Source: Lathyrus oleraceus
Taxonomy: Eukaryota > Streptophyta > Magnoliopsida > Fabales > Fabaceae
Assembly: GCF_024323335.1 (NCBI RefSeq)
Contig: NC_066579.1
Coordinates: 356,950,900 to 357,014,899, forward strand
Length of the DNA stretch: 64,000 nt
Direction of reading: 5' to 3'
Below, one piece after another: positions 21,401 through 32,699 of this stretch. The notes under the pieces are model-generated. The model had not been told where the DNA came from. It saw only the letters and a program-made list of their open reading frames with translations, and did no database searches. The position numbers were made by a program, and so were the translations under genes. Numbering within the stretch: the first letter of the stretch is position 1; each line of letters starts with the position of its first letter.

Positions 21401-24400
21401 TGCACGTGAAAATGAAACAGAAAAATCTGGGAAAATATTTTGGAAGTTAGGGTTTCACTGTTCATCACCATCCCCAAATCATGATTTCACAAACTTGCCC
21501 AAAAATCAAAATTGAATATATGGAAATGATCAGCAAACAATGACAAGCATGAGTCCCTCATTGATTTCCATTAAAACCTCAACATGCTCATGAATCGACC
21601 AAAAACAAAACTTGACATCAAACTTCACAACAATATATCTTCATGAATAAGCAGCCAATTCAAAAAAGTAAAAGCATTGTGATGCTCAGCATGGATAGAC
21701 CTACACTAAGCATGTATCAATTTGACAAAAGAGAGAGGTCGAAGATTTACCAAACTGAACAGGGCAATGTTGAATGTGATGCTGGAGATGCTTTTAATGC
21801 TTGACAGGGATCCAAATAGCTTCAAAGGGTCCAAGGCAAGCTGTTTGACACCTTACTTGAACTTGAATCAAGCAGGAAATGAAGATGGCCACTGAACTGG
21901 TTTTTGCTTGATTTTGAGGAAGGTGATGTTTTTAATTTTCAAACAGTGAGCAATGGAGGTTTGAGACAGCTTCAATACACCCTATGGATCATGGCAAACT
22001 AATTTGCTAAGCTTGGAATGGCCTGAGAGTGAAAGTAGCTTTAAAAATGCAAATTTGACACAATGTGACAAGTTGAAAAGTGATTTTGAGTTCTTGATGT
22101 TTTCTGCAGGTTTTGAGGCTTTGGACACTTGCTATGTGATATTTGAGATGTGTTGGCAATGCTCTTTTGATCAACAAATGCTTAGAACAAGAGCTGTCAT
22201 GTTTTGGCTAGTTTGTGGCTTTTTGAATGAAATGTGAAAATGAGATTGGGAACACCATGGTTTGTGCTGGCTTGTGGCTGCCCTTAGTGGTTCAAAAGGA
22301 TGCTTGGATTGTGTTCAGGGCAAGGCAAGGCTTGGTGACTTTGGAGTTTTGACAGAAAATTTGAAAATGCAAGAAGGTGAGATTTTGAGAGTGAATGAGG
22401 TTGGTCGGTCTGCTATGTTATGTTTGATGGCTGCAATTTAATTCAGAATGAGGAAAGGATAATGAAAAAACAAAGGCCAGGGTTTTTGTTCTTTGAAGTT
22501 TGGACTGGTTTGGTAATGCAAAGCCTTGTTACTTAGCAGTATGCAGTTTATCATATGAGTTGTATGCAGTTTTTCTTGCTAGTTTAGGGAATGAGTTGTA
22601 GGCAGTTTTAGAGGAATGGCCAAGTGAAGTTCAAATGCAAGTGGCAAGGTGTGATTTGGGAGGGTGTGACTGGTCTTTCATGGCAAGGTTGGTTTGTTGT
22701 GTTTGTAAGGTTTTGAAGGTGCAGTGTAGGGTTGGACCAGCTTGTGGCAAGGTTTGGACAGTTTGGTTGAGTGAAGTCTTTTGGCTTTTTGCTGTTGGAT
22801 GTGGTGACAGGGCTTTTGGAATGCAAAGCAAAATGGCCAAGTGAGGGAGTGAGCCATGCAGTGTGGTTTAGGGGCTGCTGCTGGTTTATGACAGGGAAAG
22901 GGTGGAAATGTTGCCAAGCCAGGCTCAGGTTACTTGTGAGCTTGGACAGAAAATCCTGTGCTGTTGGATGTTGCTTTTTGGACAGCCTTTGCAAGTGTGC
23001 CAAAAGCAAGGTCTTTAGCATGAGTCAAAAAATGGTTGGTCATGTGTTTCAAATGACAGAAAAAGGATGAAAAGTCCTACTGTTTTGGTATTGTGCAATG
23101 TTTCCTCTTTTGAGTTTTGTCAGAAAATTACACATGCCCTCAAGATGCAGTTTGAGAGAATGTTTGGTTTTTGTTATGTTGGTTTATGACTGCAATCTTT
23201 GTGTTCCAAATGACAGAAAAATTCCTGAACCAGGCCCTCTTATCAGTTGCTTTGTGGTCTTTAGCTTTGACAGTTTTTTCTTCAAATCTGCTGTTAGAAG
23301 TTGCTAATGTGGTTTGGAGTTTTGACAGGTTTTTAGCAATGCAAGTGGGATGATGTTAATGGATGAAGTTCCATATTTTTGCTGTCAAAACATGTGGTTT
23401 GTGTGTCTGCCCTTAAGATTGGTTTGACAGAAAAATCATGATAAAGGCCTGCTGTTGAGAAGTTGCCTATTGTTCAAGACAGAAATTGTAATTCTTCAAA
23501 CGCCAAATGAGAGAATCTATACTTTTGCTGTTGGATAACTGCTAGCAGTGTTCTCCATGACAGAAAAATGTGTTTGATATCATCTACTGTTTTTTTCTCT
23601 TGTTTGCAAAATGGCCCCAAAAATCGTTTTTGAGTATGAGTGAATTTTGGTTTTGTGTGATGGCTGCAAGTAGTGTATCAAAACTGGCAGAAAAATGTGC
23701 CTCACCATGCTGCTAGGTCTGCTGTTGGACAGTACAAGTATTGTTGTGGAAGCATGGGTGGATGGTTGCAAAGTACCTTCACTTTCCAAATTTTTGGCAA
23801 GTTAGTATGGCCTTCTATTGCTGTTGGTTTAGGCTGCAAGATGAGGTCCCAAATGACAGAAAAATGCTGCATAATGCTGCTAGTACAAGGCATGGTTGTG
23901 GAAGCATGGACAAGTATGGTGAATTTGTACCTTTCTTACAATTCAAGCAACCAAGCAAAGGCCTTATATACTGCATATTTTGACTTTGCAAACACATTCT
24001 AAATGACATTTATGAGCTGTTCCAATTGGCCAAATGTTGAAAAAATGTTTAAATCAAAAAGTCAACTCTTGGTCAAACTTGCATTTAAATGAAAAAGGTC
24101 AAAATATGCCATTTTGATTGGTGAAGTTTTGGCTCATGAAATTTATATTTTTGGAAAGAGGGGATCAAATGTGACTTGTAGGAAAAAACCCCACCAAAAT
24201 TGGCCAAACGGTTTGGGAGATATGGCCCTTTGAAGTTCAAGATTTTCTGAAATCGATTCGATCATAACTTGCCAACCACACATGGGAATTGAGAGTTCTA
24301 GGACTTTTTGGAAATGGGAGAACAAGATCTTCAACTTTCATGTTGGGCAAAAATTCATTTGAGGCTTGTATCAAAATGTAAGTTTGAGGATCAAGACTTT

Positions 24401-25058
24401 CCATTTATGGCAGGTTTCAGTTACAGGCCCAGTTTCCATTTTTGGAAATTCATGATCTGGCTTCAAATTCTTCCATGATGGTGTTTGGCATGATATATGA
24501 TGACTATTTGGACATGAATGAACTCTCACAAACCAATTCCAATCATTAAACCACTGATTAAATGGACAGTTGACCAACAGTTGACTTTTAGGGTTTTGGA
24601 TGACTGAGCCTCTTCTGATGAATTCCAAACCCTAATTCCTTGAGAACTTGACTTCAAATGATGTCCCAAGACATATGAACTCTTGATTAATGAGCATGGT
24701 GCCCAAATTCCACAAGAATGGCCACCATCCACTATTTTGACTGACCGTTGACTTTCTTTGACTTTTGACTGTCTGTGTATGAACTGATGATCTCCAAGCC
24801 CTCAACCCTTGACCAAAATACTTCAAATAGACCTCCAAACCATGTGAACTTGTTGGACAAACCCCAAGGCCTTGATTCAATGAGAAATTCCTTTGCTTGC
24901 TTGGTTGACTGATCAGGAGATTAGTTTGACCTAATTCTTGATTGCTTGCTCTTGAGGCAACTGAGGGACAATGAAAATGCTATGCAATGGATCATGATAT
25001 GCCATGACCTAATGTGAAAATGTATGCATGATGATAGGTGCAAATTTGAGGTGCTACA
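18409..25058 (-). mobile_element. LTR B: E2 3' LTR with a mosaic, truncated left end
   Basis: From about 18590 to 25058 it matches LTR C (offset 14532-14533) with only a few differences in 6.4 kb, so E2 is very young. The left end is abnormal: 18409-18416 (GACACATG) has no template at this position, 18417-18490 matches the E1-type LTR (14657 onward), and the switch to E2 type falls between 18491 and 18587. About the first 250 bp are absent. It contains degenerate repeats with GACAGAAAAA and CTGCTGTTGG (22350-23890) and a TATA box at 23963-23970. Short ORFs here are incidental. Confidence 0.88.
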
Positions 25059-25070
25059 GCTGCCCCTATT
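25059..25070 (-). promoter_or_regulatory. polypurine tract of E2
   Basis: Identical to the E1 tract (minus AATAGGGGCAGC) and directly adjacent to the LTR end at 25058. The next 60 bp toward the interior are also nearly identical to E1. Confidence 0.85.
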
Positions 25071-25299
25071 CAATCAGCTGGGAACCCGAATGGATGATAG
25101 CAACGGCTGTCAGACTTTCAGGGTAAACAGGGATTGAATACCAAAGAACCGTAGAATTTGCACAATACAGGGATCCACCAATGGAAACGTCCACTGGGAT
25201 TTGATATTTATTACTGGGTATTTTGTTTTGTTTTTTTGGTTTTCAAAGGGTACAGCCACATCCAGACATCGCAACGACGATGAATGGGAACAACAATCA

Positions 25300-25935
25300 C
25301 AGCTAGATGCCAATGGACAACTAGGAAAAACTCGACGTTTATCGGGACCAACGGAGAGGTAACCAGACGCTATTGAATAACTGGGAGGGATACAACCATA
25401 CGTCAACGGACGAAATGGGAAAAACTCAACGTTTACCAAGACCAACGGAGAGGTAACCAACTGGGGACGACCAGGAAAAACTCGACGTTTATCGAAACCA
25501 ACGGAGAGGTAACCAGACATTAATGAATGACTGGGGGGACTCGACCAGACATCAACGGATGAATGGGAGAAAACTCGACGTTTACAGACATCGGAAGATG
25601 ATGTTTATAGACACCAAAAAGATCGACCAGACATTTACTGATGAATGGGAAGACTCGACGTTTACAGACATCGGAAGATGATGTTTACAGACACCAAAAA
25701 GATTGACCAGACATTTACAGATGAATGGGAATGAGAGAAACACAACCAGACGTCAACGGACGACTGGGAAAAACTCGTCGTTTATCGAAACCAACGGAGA
25801 GGTAAGTCCACGTGGGGACAGGTACAACTAGACATCATCGGATGTCTAGGAAAAACTCGACGTTTATCGACACCAACGGAGAGGAGAATACTTCACTTGG
25901 GAAGGAGGACACAACCAAATCATCAACGGATGATC
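25300..25935 (-). repeat. E2 hairpin array with CAACGG/TTTAYMG loops
   Basis: Irregular repeats with paired arms around a constant loop. CCAG-A-CGT/ACG-A-CTGG surrounds CAACGG at 25746-25767. CTAGACAT/ATGTCTAG (8 bp) surrounds CATCGG at 25828-25849. ATCAT/ATGAT surrounds CAACGG at 25919-25934. CCAG-A-CAT/ATG-A-CTGG is at about 25516-25538. The framework is that of the E1 array with a different loop. Confidence 0.7.
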
Positions 25936-26590
25936 GGGAAAAACTCGACGTTTATCGACACCAACGGAGAGGAGAATACTTCACTTGGGAAGGAGGACAC
26001 AACCAAATCATCAACGGATGATCGGGAAAAACTCGACGTTTATCGACACCAACGGAGAGGAGAATACTTCACTTGGGAAGGAGGACACAACCAAATCATC
26101 AACGGATGATCGGGAAAAACTCGACGTTTATCGAAACCAACGGAGAGGAGAATACTTCACTTGGGAAGGAGGACACAACCAAATCATCAACGGATGATCG
26201 GGAAAAACTCGACGTTTATCGACACCAACGGAGAGGAGAATACTTCACTTGGGAAGGAGGACACAACCAAATCATCAACGGATGATCGGGAAAAACTCGA
26301 CGTTTATCGACACCAACGGAGAGGAGAATACTTCACTTGGGAAGGAGGACACAACCAAATCATCAACGGATGATCGGGAAAAACTCGACGTTTATCGACA
26401 CCAACGGAGAGGAGAATACTTCACTTGGGAAGGAGGACACAACCAAATCATCAACGGATGATCGGGAAAAACTCGACGTTTATCGACACCAACGGAGAGG
26501 AGAATACTTCACTTGGGAAGGAGGACACAACCAAATCATCAACGGATGATCGGGAAAAACTCGACGTTTATCGACACCAACGGAGAGGAG
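25793..26590 (-). repeat. E2 88 bp tandem array (about 8 near-identical units)
   Basis: Units repeat every 88 bp from about 25876 to 26588 with almost no differences, after one divergent 83 bp unit. Each contains GAATACTTCACTTGGG and the ATCAT-CAACGG-ATGAT hairpin. The near identity shows recent amplification or homogenisation. The staggered 70-codon ORFs across it are by-products of the repeat. Confidence 0.95.
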
Positions 26591-26598
26591 AATACTTC

Positions 26599-26755
26599 TT
26601 CGGTCTGAATACCGGAAAATTGGCCTTGTGCCATGAGTACATCGACCTGATCGTCGGAAACTCCTTCGGTCTGAATACCGGAAAATTGGCCTTGTGCCAT
26701 GAGTACATCGACCTGATCGTCGGAAACTCCTTCGGTCTGAATACCGGGAAATCAT
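26599..26755 (-). repeat. E2 66 bp tandem repeat
   Basis: TTCGGTCTGAATACCGG begins units at 26599, 26665 and 26731: two full copies and a partial one. It abuts the 88 bp array and differs from it in sequence. Confidence 0.9.
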
Positions 26756-27567
26756 AAGTACATATTATCTATAGCCGTCAAAACGTAGATAATACACTCG
26801 CATGGAAGATTATCCATAACCGGGTTGTAGGTTGTTAAATGAATAATCGACCGAAAAGAAAAGCATCTGGGTACCAGACTAGGTATGCAAAAGATGACCA
26901 ATCAAAAAAAGATAAAGTTGCTAACTCGGAGCAAGTATCCAAAGTGAAGACCCAATGGGGACAATACTGCTTGATCAAGGCAAGTATACAGAGGGGAAAG
27001 AAGGTCAATATCACGAACCGGATACTGATAACTGCAAAGAGGGGATTACATCTACCGGTTAGTAGGCAGAAAACCACGGAAAAGTAACCAGTCATTGATA
27101 AGATGAGCACACAGGGTCAACTCCACCCAGGGGGTGAAAGTGGGATTTTACAACTACCAGCTAGTAGGTAGAAAACCACAAGGATAGGACTTACAACTAC
27201 CGGTTTGTAGGTAGAGGCCACAAATTCCGCTGAGGATGAAATGAATGAGTGCCGGTTTAGTGAGCGACTATTCATTTATGCCCCAGGGCAACACAAGAGA
27301 TAGTCAACAAGAAGCCAATTTAGGATCGATCCAAAAAGGCAGACTGAATCAAGACTCATCCTAATGAGGAAAGAACTCAATAGGGAAAACCCATCCCATT
27401 AGGGAGGGAACGGAAGCAACCGTCATCCACGAGGATGTATCTCAGTGGGGAAATGGCAGGAAAAGATTGACACTTTCTGCTTAAGGGGTAGACTCTACAT
27501 GGAGAGATCAGACACACCCATATTTGCTTAAGGAGAAAGACCCAAGCTGGCAAGACCCTAACAATTG
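26756..27567 (-). other. E2 non-coding 3' region
   Basis: No credible ORF. Three related hairpin-like segments, CTAC-n-GTAG (27051-27065), CTACC-n-GGTAG (27150-27170) and CTACC-n-GGTAG (27195-27215), are followed by similar purine-rich sequence. The rest is unassigned. Confidence 0.45.
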
Positions 27568-29170
27568 GGGAGTAACACTGCTGGGGATACCCACTCGACT
27601 GAGGAATCACTTGTTGGGAAAACACCAACCTCTCAACCATGCTGATGAACCCAATTCTGAAGCCGATCCAATGGCGCGATGCTAAACTCTTTCCAACAGC
27701 CCGACCTCGACTGGTCGCCACGGTCTAGGGTTAATGGATATGCTTGCAATGTTGATGCATGAGTCTTTTCTTGCTTTACACAATGCCCCATGATTATGGA
27801 AATGCTATGCACTAATGATGCGATATGCTATGCTTATCTAAATGATGAATGCATAAACACACGTCTCCTTCAGAGATAACACCGGGGAACTCCAGGAACT
27901 GTGCTGGGGATCCTATAACCATGTCAACTTCCATTCTGCTGGGGAAAGATAAACCTTGCTGGGGAGAAACCATCAACACAACCTCTGCTGTGAAGACAAC
28001 TTCAGACTTGGAAAACAGTCACAACCCCGCTGGGGATACAGATATCAGTCTACTACAGAAACCCGTCCAATCCACTGGTAGGATGAACTCTGCTGGAGAA
28101 ATAAGTACTACTCCACTAGGGACGACCCAACCAATCCATATGTAGGAGAATCACTGCTGGAGAAGTATTTCATGAGACCCGCTCCACTCGGGGAACTTGC
28201 TGAGGAAAAACCAACACCATTCTGCTGAGGAGAACGATCCTGGTGGAGAGAACAACCATAGTGGTGAGAGTAACAACTCTGTTGAGGATGATAACACGTT
28301 ATATCATACTGGAGATGAATTCCCACAAACCTGTTTAGGATAAGCACTCACGGCCATACTGGAGATAATAGCATCACAAAACCAATTGTTGGGGAACACA
28401 CCAACAGTCTACTGATAAACTCCACTAGGGGACTCCCGGGGAAAATAACTACCAGGCGCTCAGCGGGGATTCTCAACTGGGGAACTCTGCAAACACAGGC
28501 CTGCTGGGGAGAAGCAATCCTTAGATCTGTTGGGGAAAGAAGGTACTGTCCACAGGTATCTCTGCAGGGGAAATAGCTCTGATAGCTTCAATACTGGCTT
28601 GGGCTGGGGATGTGATGACCTTCAGGCTTGCTGAGGAGACAACGATCTCGAATCTACCAGGGAGATCACACTCTCAATCCTCTGGGGAGATACAGTTTGT
28701 TTGACAGGGATGTCGGTCGACTCGTCGAACACTGGTATCCATCATCCACCCATAGTGTTGACTTTCCACTTTTAAGAACTCCCAGACTCTTCTGGACTTT
28801 TCTGCTCCATCATCTTGTATTCCCAACTCGTCCGTACTTCATGGAGGTTGAACTCTTGGGATTCATACATACTTTCCAATCATCAGACTTTGAAGAGTCT
28901 TCTTGATTAACTTTCCAGGATCGTCGTCGTAATCCTTCATTGTCTTTTCACCGTTCAACTATCCCTTGCCCCTGATTTGGCTCTGCCGGGATTGTTAGAT
29001 AAAAGAACGTGCCCCAGGTATGCCCCATGATAAGGCTCAAACATCACTATACTGGGGATGCCCCAGGATAGGGCTAATAGGGACTTGGAGGGAGAATCTG
29101 TACTGCCGGGAACGTGAAGATGAACAACTTCAAACAACACTGCATCGGGCAACTTCACTGAGGAGAGACC
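27568..29170 (-). repeat. E2 dispersed GCTGGGGA motif array
   Basis: Around 35 degenerate copies of CTGCTGGGGA/CTGAGGA-like motif occur on the + strand at irregular spacing, for example 27579, 27900, 27944, 27967, 28027, 28088, 28503 and 28605. It is the same motif as in E1 and E5 and similar to the PBS core. Confidence 0.6.
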
Positions 29171-29660
29171 ATACGAGGTTCTGCAGGACAAAGATACAGT
29201 CATGCTCGAGATTCGAACAATTGTCTTACCTGTTGGTAATCATACCACCCCCGGGAGAGCACTGTGGGTCTCCTAAGTATTCTTTCCATCATTGTGAATG
29301 TTCACGTTGTTTAAGAACAATTTTGAAAAATTTGTTTATTTTGAAAACAATGATACTTTATCAATTAAAACATGCAAAACGTTTGTTGAGTTGAAACAAA
29401 TAAGAATGCAAATAATTGGATAAAAGCTCAAATTGATGTGATGGAATGGTAGTCTGCAAAGGGCGAGACTCCATGGATCTGTACAAGTTTGAAATTGGCG
29501 ATATATATTGGAGAGGGCTACATTGAACATAATGACCTTTCCTCTACCATTCTGAATTTTCGATGTATTCAGAGCTTCAGTCGACGACGAATCGAGAATC
29601 CCTGACGGATGACAGATGTACAACACAGTCTTATCAAGATGCAGTTACTTGCCAAATCCC
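29171..29660 (-). other. E2 non-coding stretch before the hairpin cassette
   Basis: AT-rich, without a credible ORF or recognised motif. It corresponds in position to 3860-4260 of E1 and 59600-60020 of E5. Confidence 0.4.
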
Positions 29661-29669
29661 TAATTTTGC

Positions 29670-29825
29670 CTAGATTGCCCCAGTGTGAGGTGTTCAATCT
29701 AGCGGGATGAAAATTCTCTTTTTTTTTTTAATGTCTCTAACTTTTGCCTGGATCGCCCTTTCGGGTTTTCAATCCACCGAGACGCTCCTTTTTGCCTAAG
29801 TCGCCCTTTGGGGTGTTCGACTTAG
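29670..29825 (-). promoter_or_regulatory. E2 post-integrase nested hairpin cassette
   Basis: Three hairpins: CTAGATTG/CAATCTAG (29670-29702, 8 bp), TGGAT/ATCCA (29749-29776, inner CCC-GAAA-GGG on the minus strand) and CTAAGTCG/CGACTTAG (29796-29825, 8 bp, inner CCC-CAAA-GGG). Linkers such as TTTTGCC match E1 and E5. It follows the KKYFA end of the pol remnant. Confidence 0.75.
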
Positions 29826-29850
29826 CGAGCTTTTGCTTTTTGTTTTTGTT

Positions 29851-30460
29851 TTAGGCGAAGTATTTCTTGACTGCATCTGGATCCACAGGACGAGTGAACT
29901 TCTTCATTGTTGTAAGTGTCCAAACATTGCCTGAAAAGGCTCTCTTGACAACATATGGACATTCATAGCTTGGGGGTTCACCTGCCCCTGGAATCGGGTA
30001 CAAAAGACAAGACTTTCTTGAGCACAGGGTCCCTCGGAACACACGAGGCTTGATCTTCTGGTCGAATGCTTTTTCACTCTCTGCTGATATGACTGACCAT
30101 GACACATGGCAGTTGATCTCTTCTTTTTGATCGAATTCAGCATCAGCCAACTTGGGACTTTGAGGGTGCTATTTTCTTTTATTTCTTTCCTTTCTTTTTC
30201 TTTCTTTTGATTTCTTTTTTTTTGATAATGCCCCAGTTGGCTGTTCTGCTGATTCTCGAGATGCAGCTGAGTGATCTTCTTTTCTTGCTCAAGAAGTCGG
30301 GAAATCTCGTCAGGAATCCCTTCAACATCATCTTCGTCCACTTCGAATACAGGGAATTCAAAATTGGGAGATGACGTCCGATCACTATGTTCAATGGGTT
30401 TGAGAAACAACCTGCATAATGATTTAGAGATGAAAAGCTCTTTGAAAATCAAACAAGACA
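29851..30460 (-). pseudogene. E2 pol remnant: RT leader joined to integrase tail
   Basis: The acidic leader equivalent to the E1 RT exon start (FEFPVFEVDEDDVE, RLLEQEKKITQ) passes into a Lys/Arg-rich stretch, then directly into the integrase C-terminus (MCHGQSYQQRV, DPDAVKKYFA). All of RT, both RNases H and the integrase catalytic core are missing, about 3 kb relative to E1. The junction (about 30170-30230) is a C/T-rich tract on the + strand. The remnant is also split between frames. It cannot encode a replication enzyme. Confidence 0.85.
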
Positions 30461-30837
30461 ATCGTTATGCAGATGAAAAGATTGCTTTTATTCTTGTTTT
30501 TAAAGGTTTTTTTGTGATCACCAATTTCATGCAAAAAGCGAAAAGGGAAAACAAATGGAAAAACAAATGTTTTAACATGAATTATTTGAATGAAAATATC
30601 ATTGCACAAAATGTCGCCAACAATGTCATCACTTCTCCTTTTGGCATGGGAGAAGGGTTTTTAAACAAAGTGATTATTACAAGGACTTATGAACAACTGT
30701 AGGAACGCCCACAGTGACCCAATTGTGATAGATCCCACCAGGGATGACAACTGTCAGTATTTCTTGCATTAGCAGCTTCTGCTCTCTGAACAACTCTTCT
30801 GAAGAAAAAGTCGGCGCCAGCCCGGGACTTGTTATCT
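30461..30837 (-). other. E2 spacer, position of the Ogre intron
   Basis: Lies between the mini-Gag stop and the pol remnant. An acceptor-like ATGCAG^GTTG is present near 30417, as in E1 and E4, but I could not place a matching donor. Confidence 0.35.
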
Positions 30838-31665
30838 TCAAGCTTGATTAGCATTGGGACCTAAGTCTTCCAAAATCAGAATACCTGACCTCACAAGGTC
30901 TTGAACCTTCATCTTCAGCTGGAAACAACTGTCCACATCATGACCAGGAGCACCTGAGTGATACACACAATGTTGTTCAGGCCTATACCACCACCGAGGG
31001 TTGACGGGTATGGGCGGCGGGTCTCTGGGAGTAATCAAGTTCCGCTCTATCAACGAGGGACAGAGCTCGGCGTAGGACATGGGGATTGGATCAAAATGAT
31101 CTTCTTCCTCTCATTACTCGTACTGGCTTGATTACCATTGTGAGGCTGGGAAGCCTGCTGCTGAGGACGATGTTGTTGATGCCGATATTGCTGAGTTGAC
31201 CTTCTCTACTGTTGTCGAGGTTGGAATAGTCACACCAACAGCCTGACGATACTGTCCTCCGTTCACACTCCTCCGCCGGTGCACAGCATTTGTTTCAATC
31301 TCTCCCCTTTTGGGTGCCCCAGAGTATGTCTTCTTAGAACCGGAAGAACTTGAAGAGCCAGGATGGCGAACCGGAGCACGGGTTGTTCTGACGTCAACAG
31401 TCTCTGTAGCAAGAGGCTGTTCACTGATTCTGATCCCCCTCAATTCATCACCCACGGCACAATCATTGACGGGAATAGTGACAGCAACATTCTCATGAAC
31501 GGGTACACCCACTGGTGAAGCACGGTGGACTGGTGGAATCATGGCTTCCAGTCTCTGGGCTAAGGCACGCAGCTCCTCTTGCCCCTGAGCAACTCCTTGC
31601 ATCATTGTCATGAACTGGGCCATGTTCGCCCTCATCTCAGCCAACTCTGTCTGAACCTGGTCCAT
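30838..31665 (-). pseudogene. E2 mini-Gag lacking the Gag core and protease
   Basis: Starts with the same Met/Leu-rich helix as E1 Gag (MDQVQTELAEM). At about residue 103 it jumps (RAPVRHP to GSSSSSGSKK) over the region equivalent to E1 residues about 104-335, so the capsid-like core is absent. After a Gln-rich linker in which the frame is disturbed (stop at 31132), the frame resumes at 31080 (MSYAEL) with the zinc knuckle C-x2-H-x5-H-x4-C (HCVYHSGAPGH) and ends at 30838. The protease is absent. The upstream RPHRYSTRLN extension is conserved. It may once have made a small RNA-binding protein. Confidence 0.8.
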
Positions 31666-32680
31666 AATCCTCTGATGATTGAGTCTGGTTGAGTAGCGGT
31701 GTGGACGACAATCAGCAATCCTCTCTCAGTCAGGAACCAAAGTGAGGAGTCTTTCCAACCATGTCTGTAATGCAAGGATGTGCATGATATGCATGAGGTG
31801 CATGATATGGGTACTATTTTGTCATGAATGATCCTGATAAAGGATATGCGTATGCCAGTTAACTTTTTTCATGCATTACTATTTTTTGAAAATAAACATG
31901 CTATGATGCAAATGATGCAACATGACTGGTCAGGCTGTGCGTCTCAAGGCACAGGGTCGAAGCTTCGGCTTGAATCCGGAGTCACAATCCATCTGAAACC
32001 CAAAGTCATCTGAGGAACTGTCATCTGAACCCATTCTTAGAAACCAAATCATCATCTGAACGAGTACCCTAGGGATCCGAAATAAACGGAACCCTCTGAT
32101 CAATACCAGGGTCAAACCTCCGGCGTCCAGAAATATATGTCCAGAATTCATAGTCACCATCAGTACCGGGAGTCACCAACTGTACCTGTTAAAATGAACA
32201 AACCCTTCCCCACTCACGGGTGTCATCTAGGCCAGGGTAAGGTCAAGAGAAACGCAGCATAAATAACCTTTCGCAGAATATCATCCTGTGCACACCCGAT
32301 GTATGCACCGATAATATCCCACCAGGGTCTGAACTGCTCGTGATATCAATGTTCCGCTAAGTGGCGCCATACCACCCGCTTCCCATGAATCACTCTATTC
32401 CTAAGTTTCCTAGATTTCACTCATAGCCTGGGTATTGGGCCTTTTACCTCGAGTAACTCCCACCCCACACAGAGAGAAACAAACAACCAGCCAGGTGAAC
32501 AGATGAATAAATGCAAACATTAATGCAAACATAAATGCAAACAATAGACAATGAATGCAAACAGTAAATAATGAATGCAATAAATAAACACAGCATAAAG
32601 CAACCAAAACCCTAACCTAAAGAGCGCTAGGAGAGACTCGCTCAGGGAAGATGGACCAGCATAGGTCAACTTCTCTATAT
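31666..32680 (-). other. E2 5' leader
   Basis: Non-coding, no ORF1. The block 32200-32680 is closely similar to the E1 leader (13930-14389). The preserved leader fits packaging by E1-type Gag. Confidence 0.6.
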
Positions 32681-32697
32681 CCCCAGCAGAGTCGCCA
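32681..32697 (-). promoter_or_regulatory. primer-binding site of E2 (tRNA-Arg type)
   Basis: Same 17-mer as E1 (minus TGGCGACTCTGCTGGGG), two bases (GC) from the LTR end at 32700. Confidence 0.88.
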
Positions 32698-32699
32698 GC

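Noticed and set aside
22608..23307. Several 60-137 codon ORFs on both strands, duplicated at 37141-37840
   Set aside because: They lie inside LTR repeats, overlap on both strands and resemble no protein; duplication only reflects the two LTRs.
25812..26757. Series of overlapping about 70-codon plus-strand ORFs
   Set aside because: They repeat every 88 bp with the tandem unit; the protein is a by-product of the satellite, on the antisense strand of E2.
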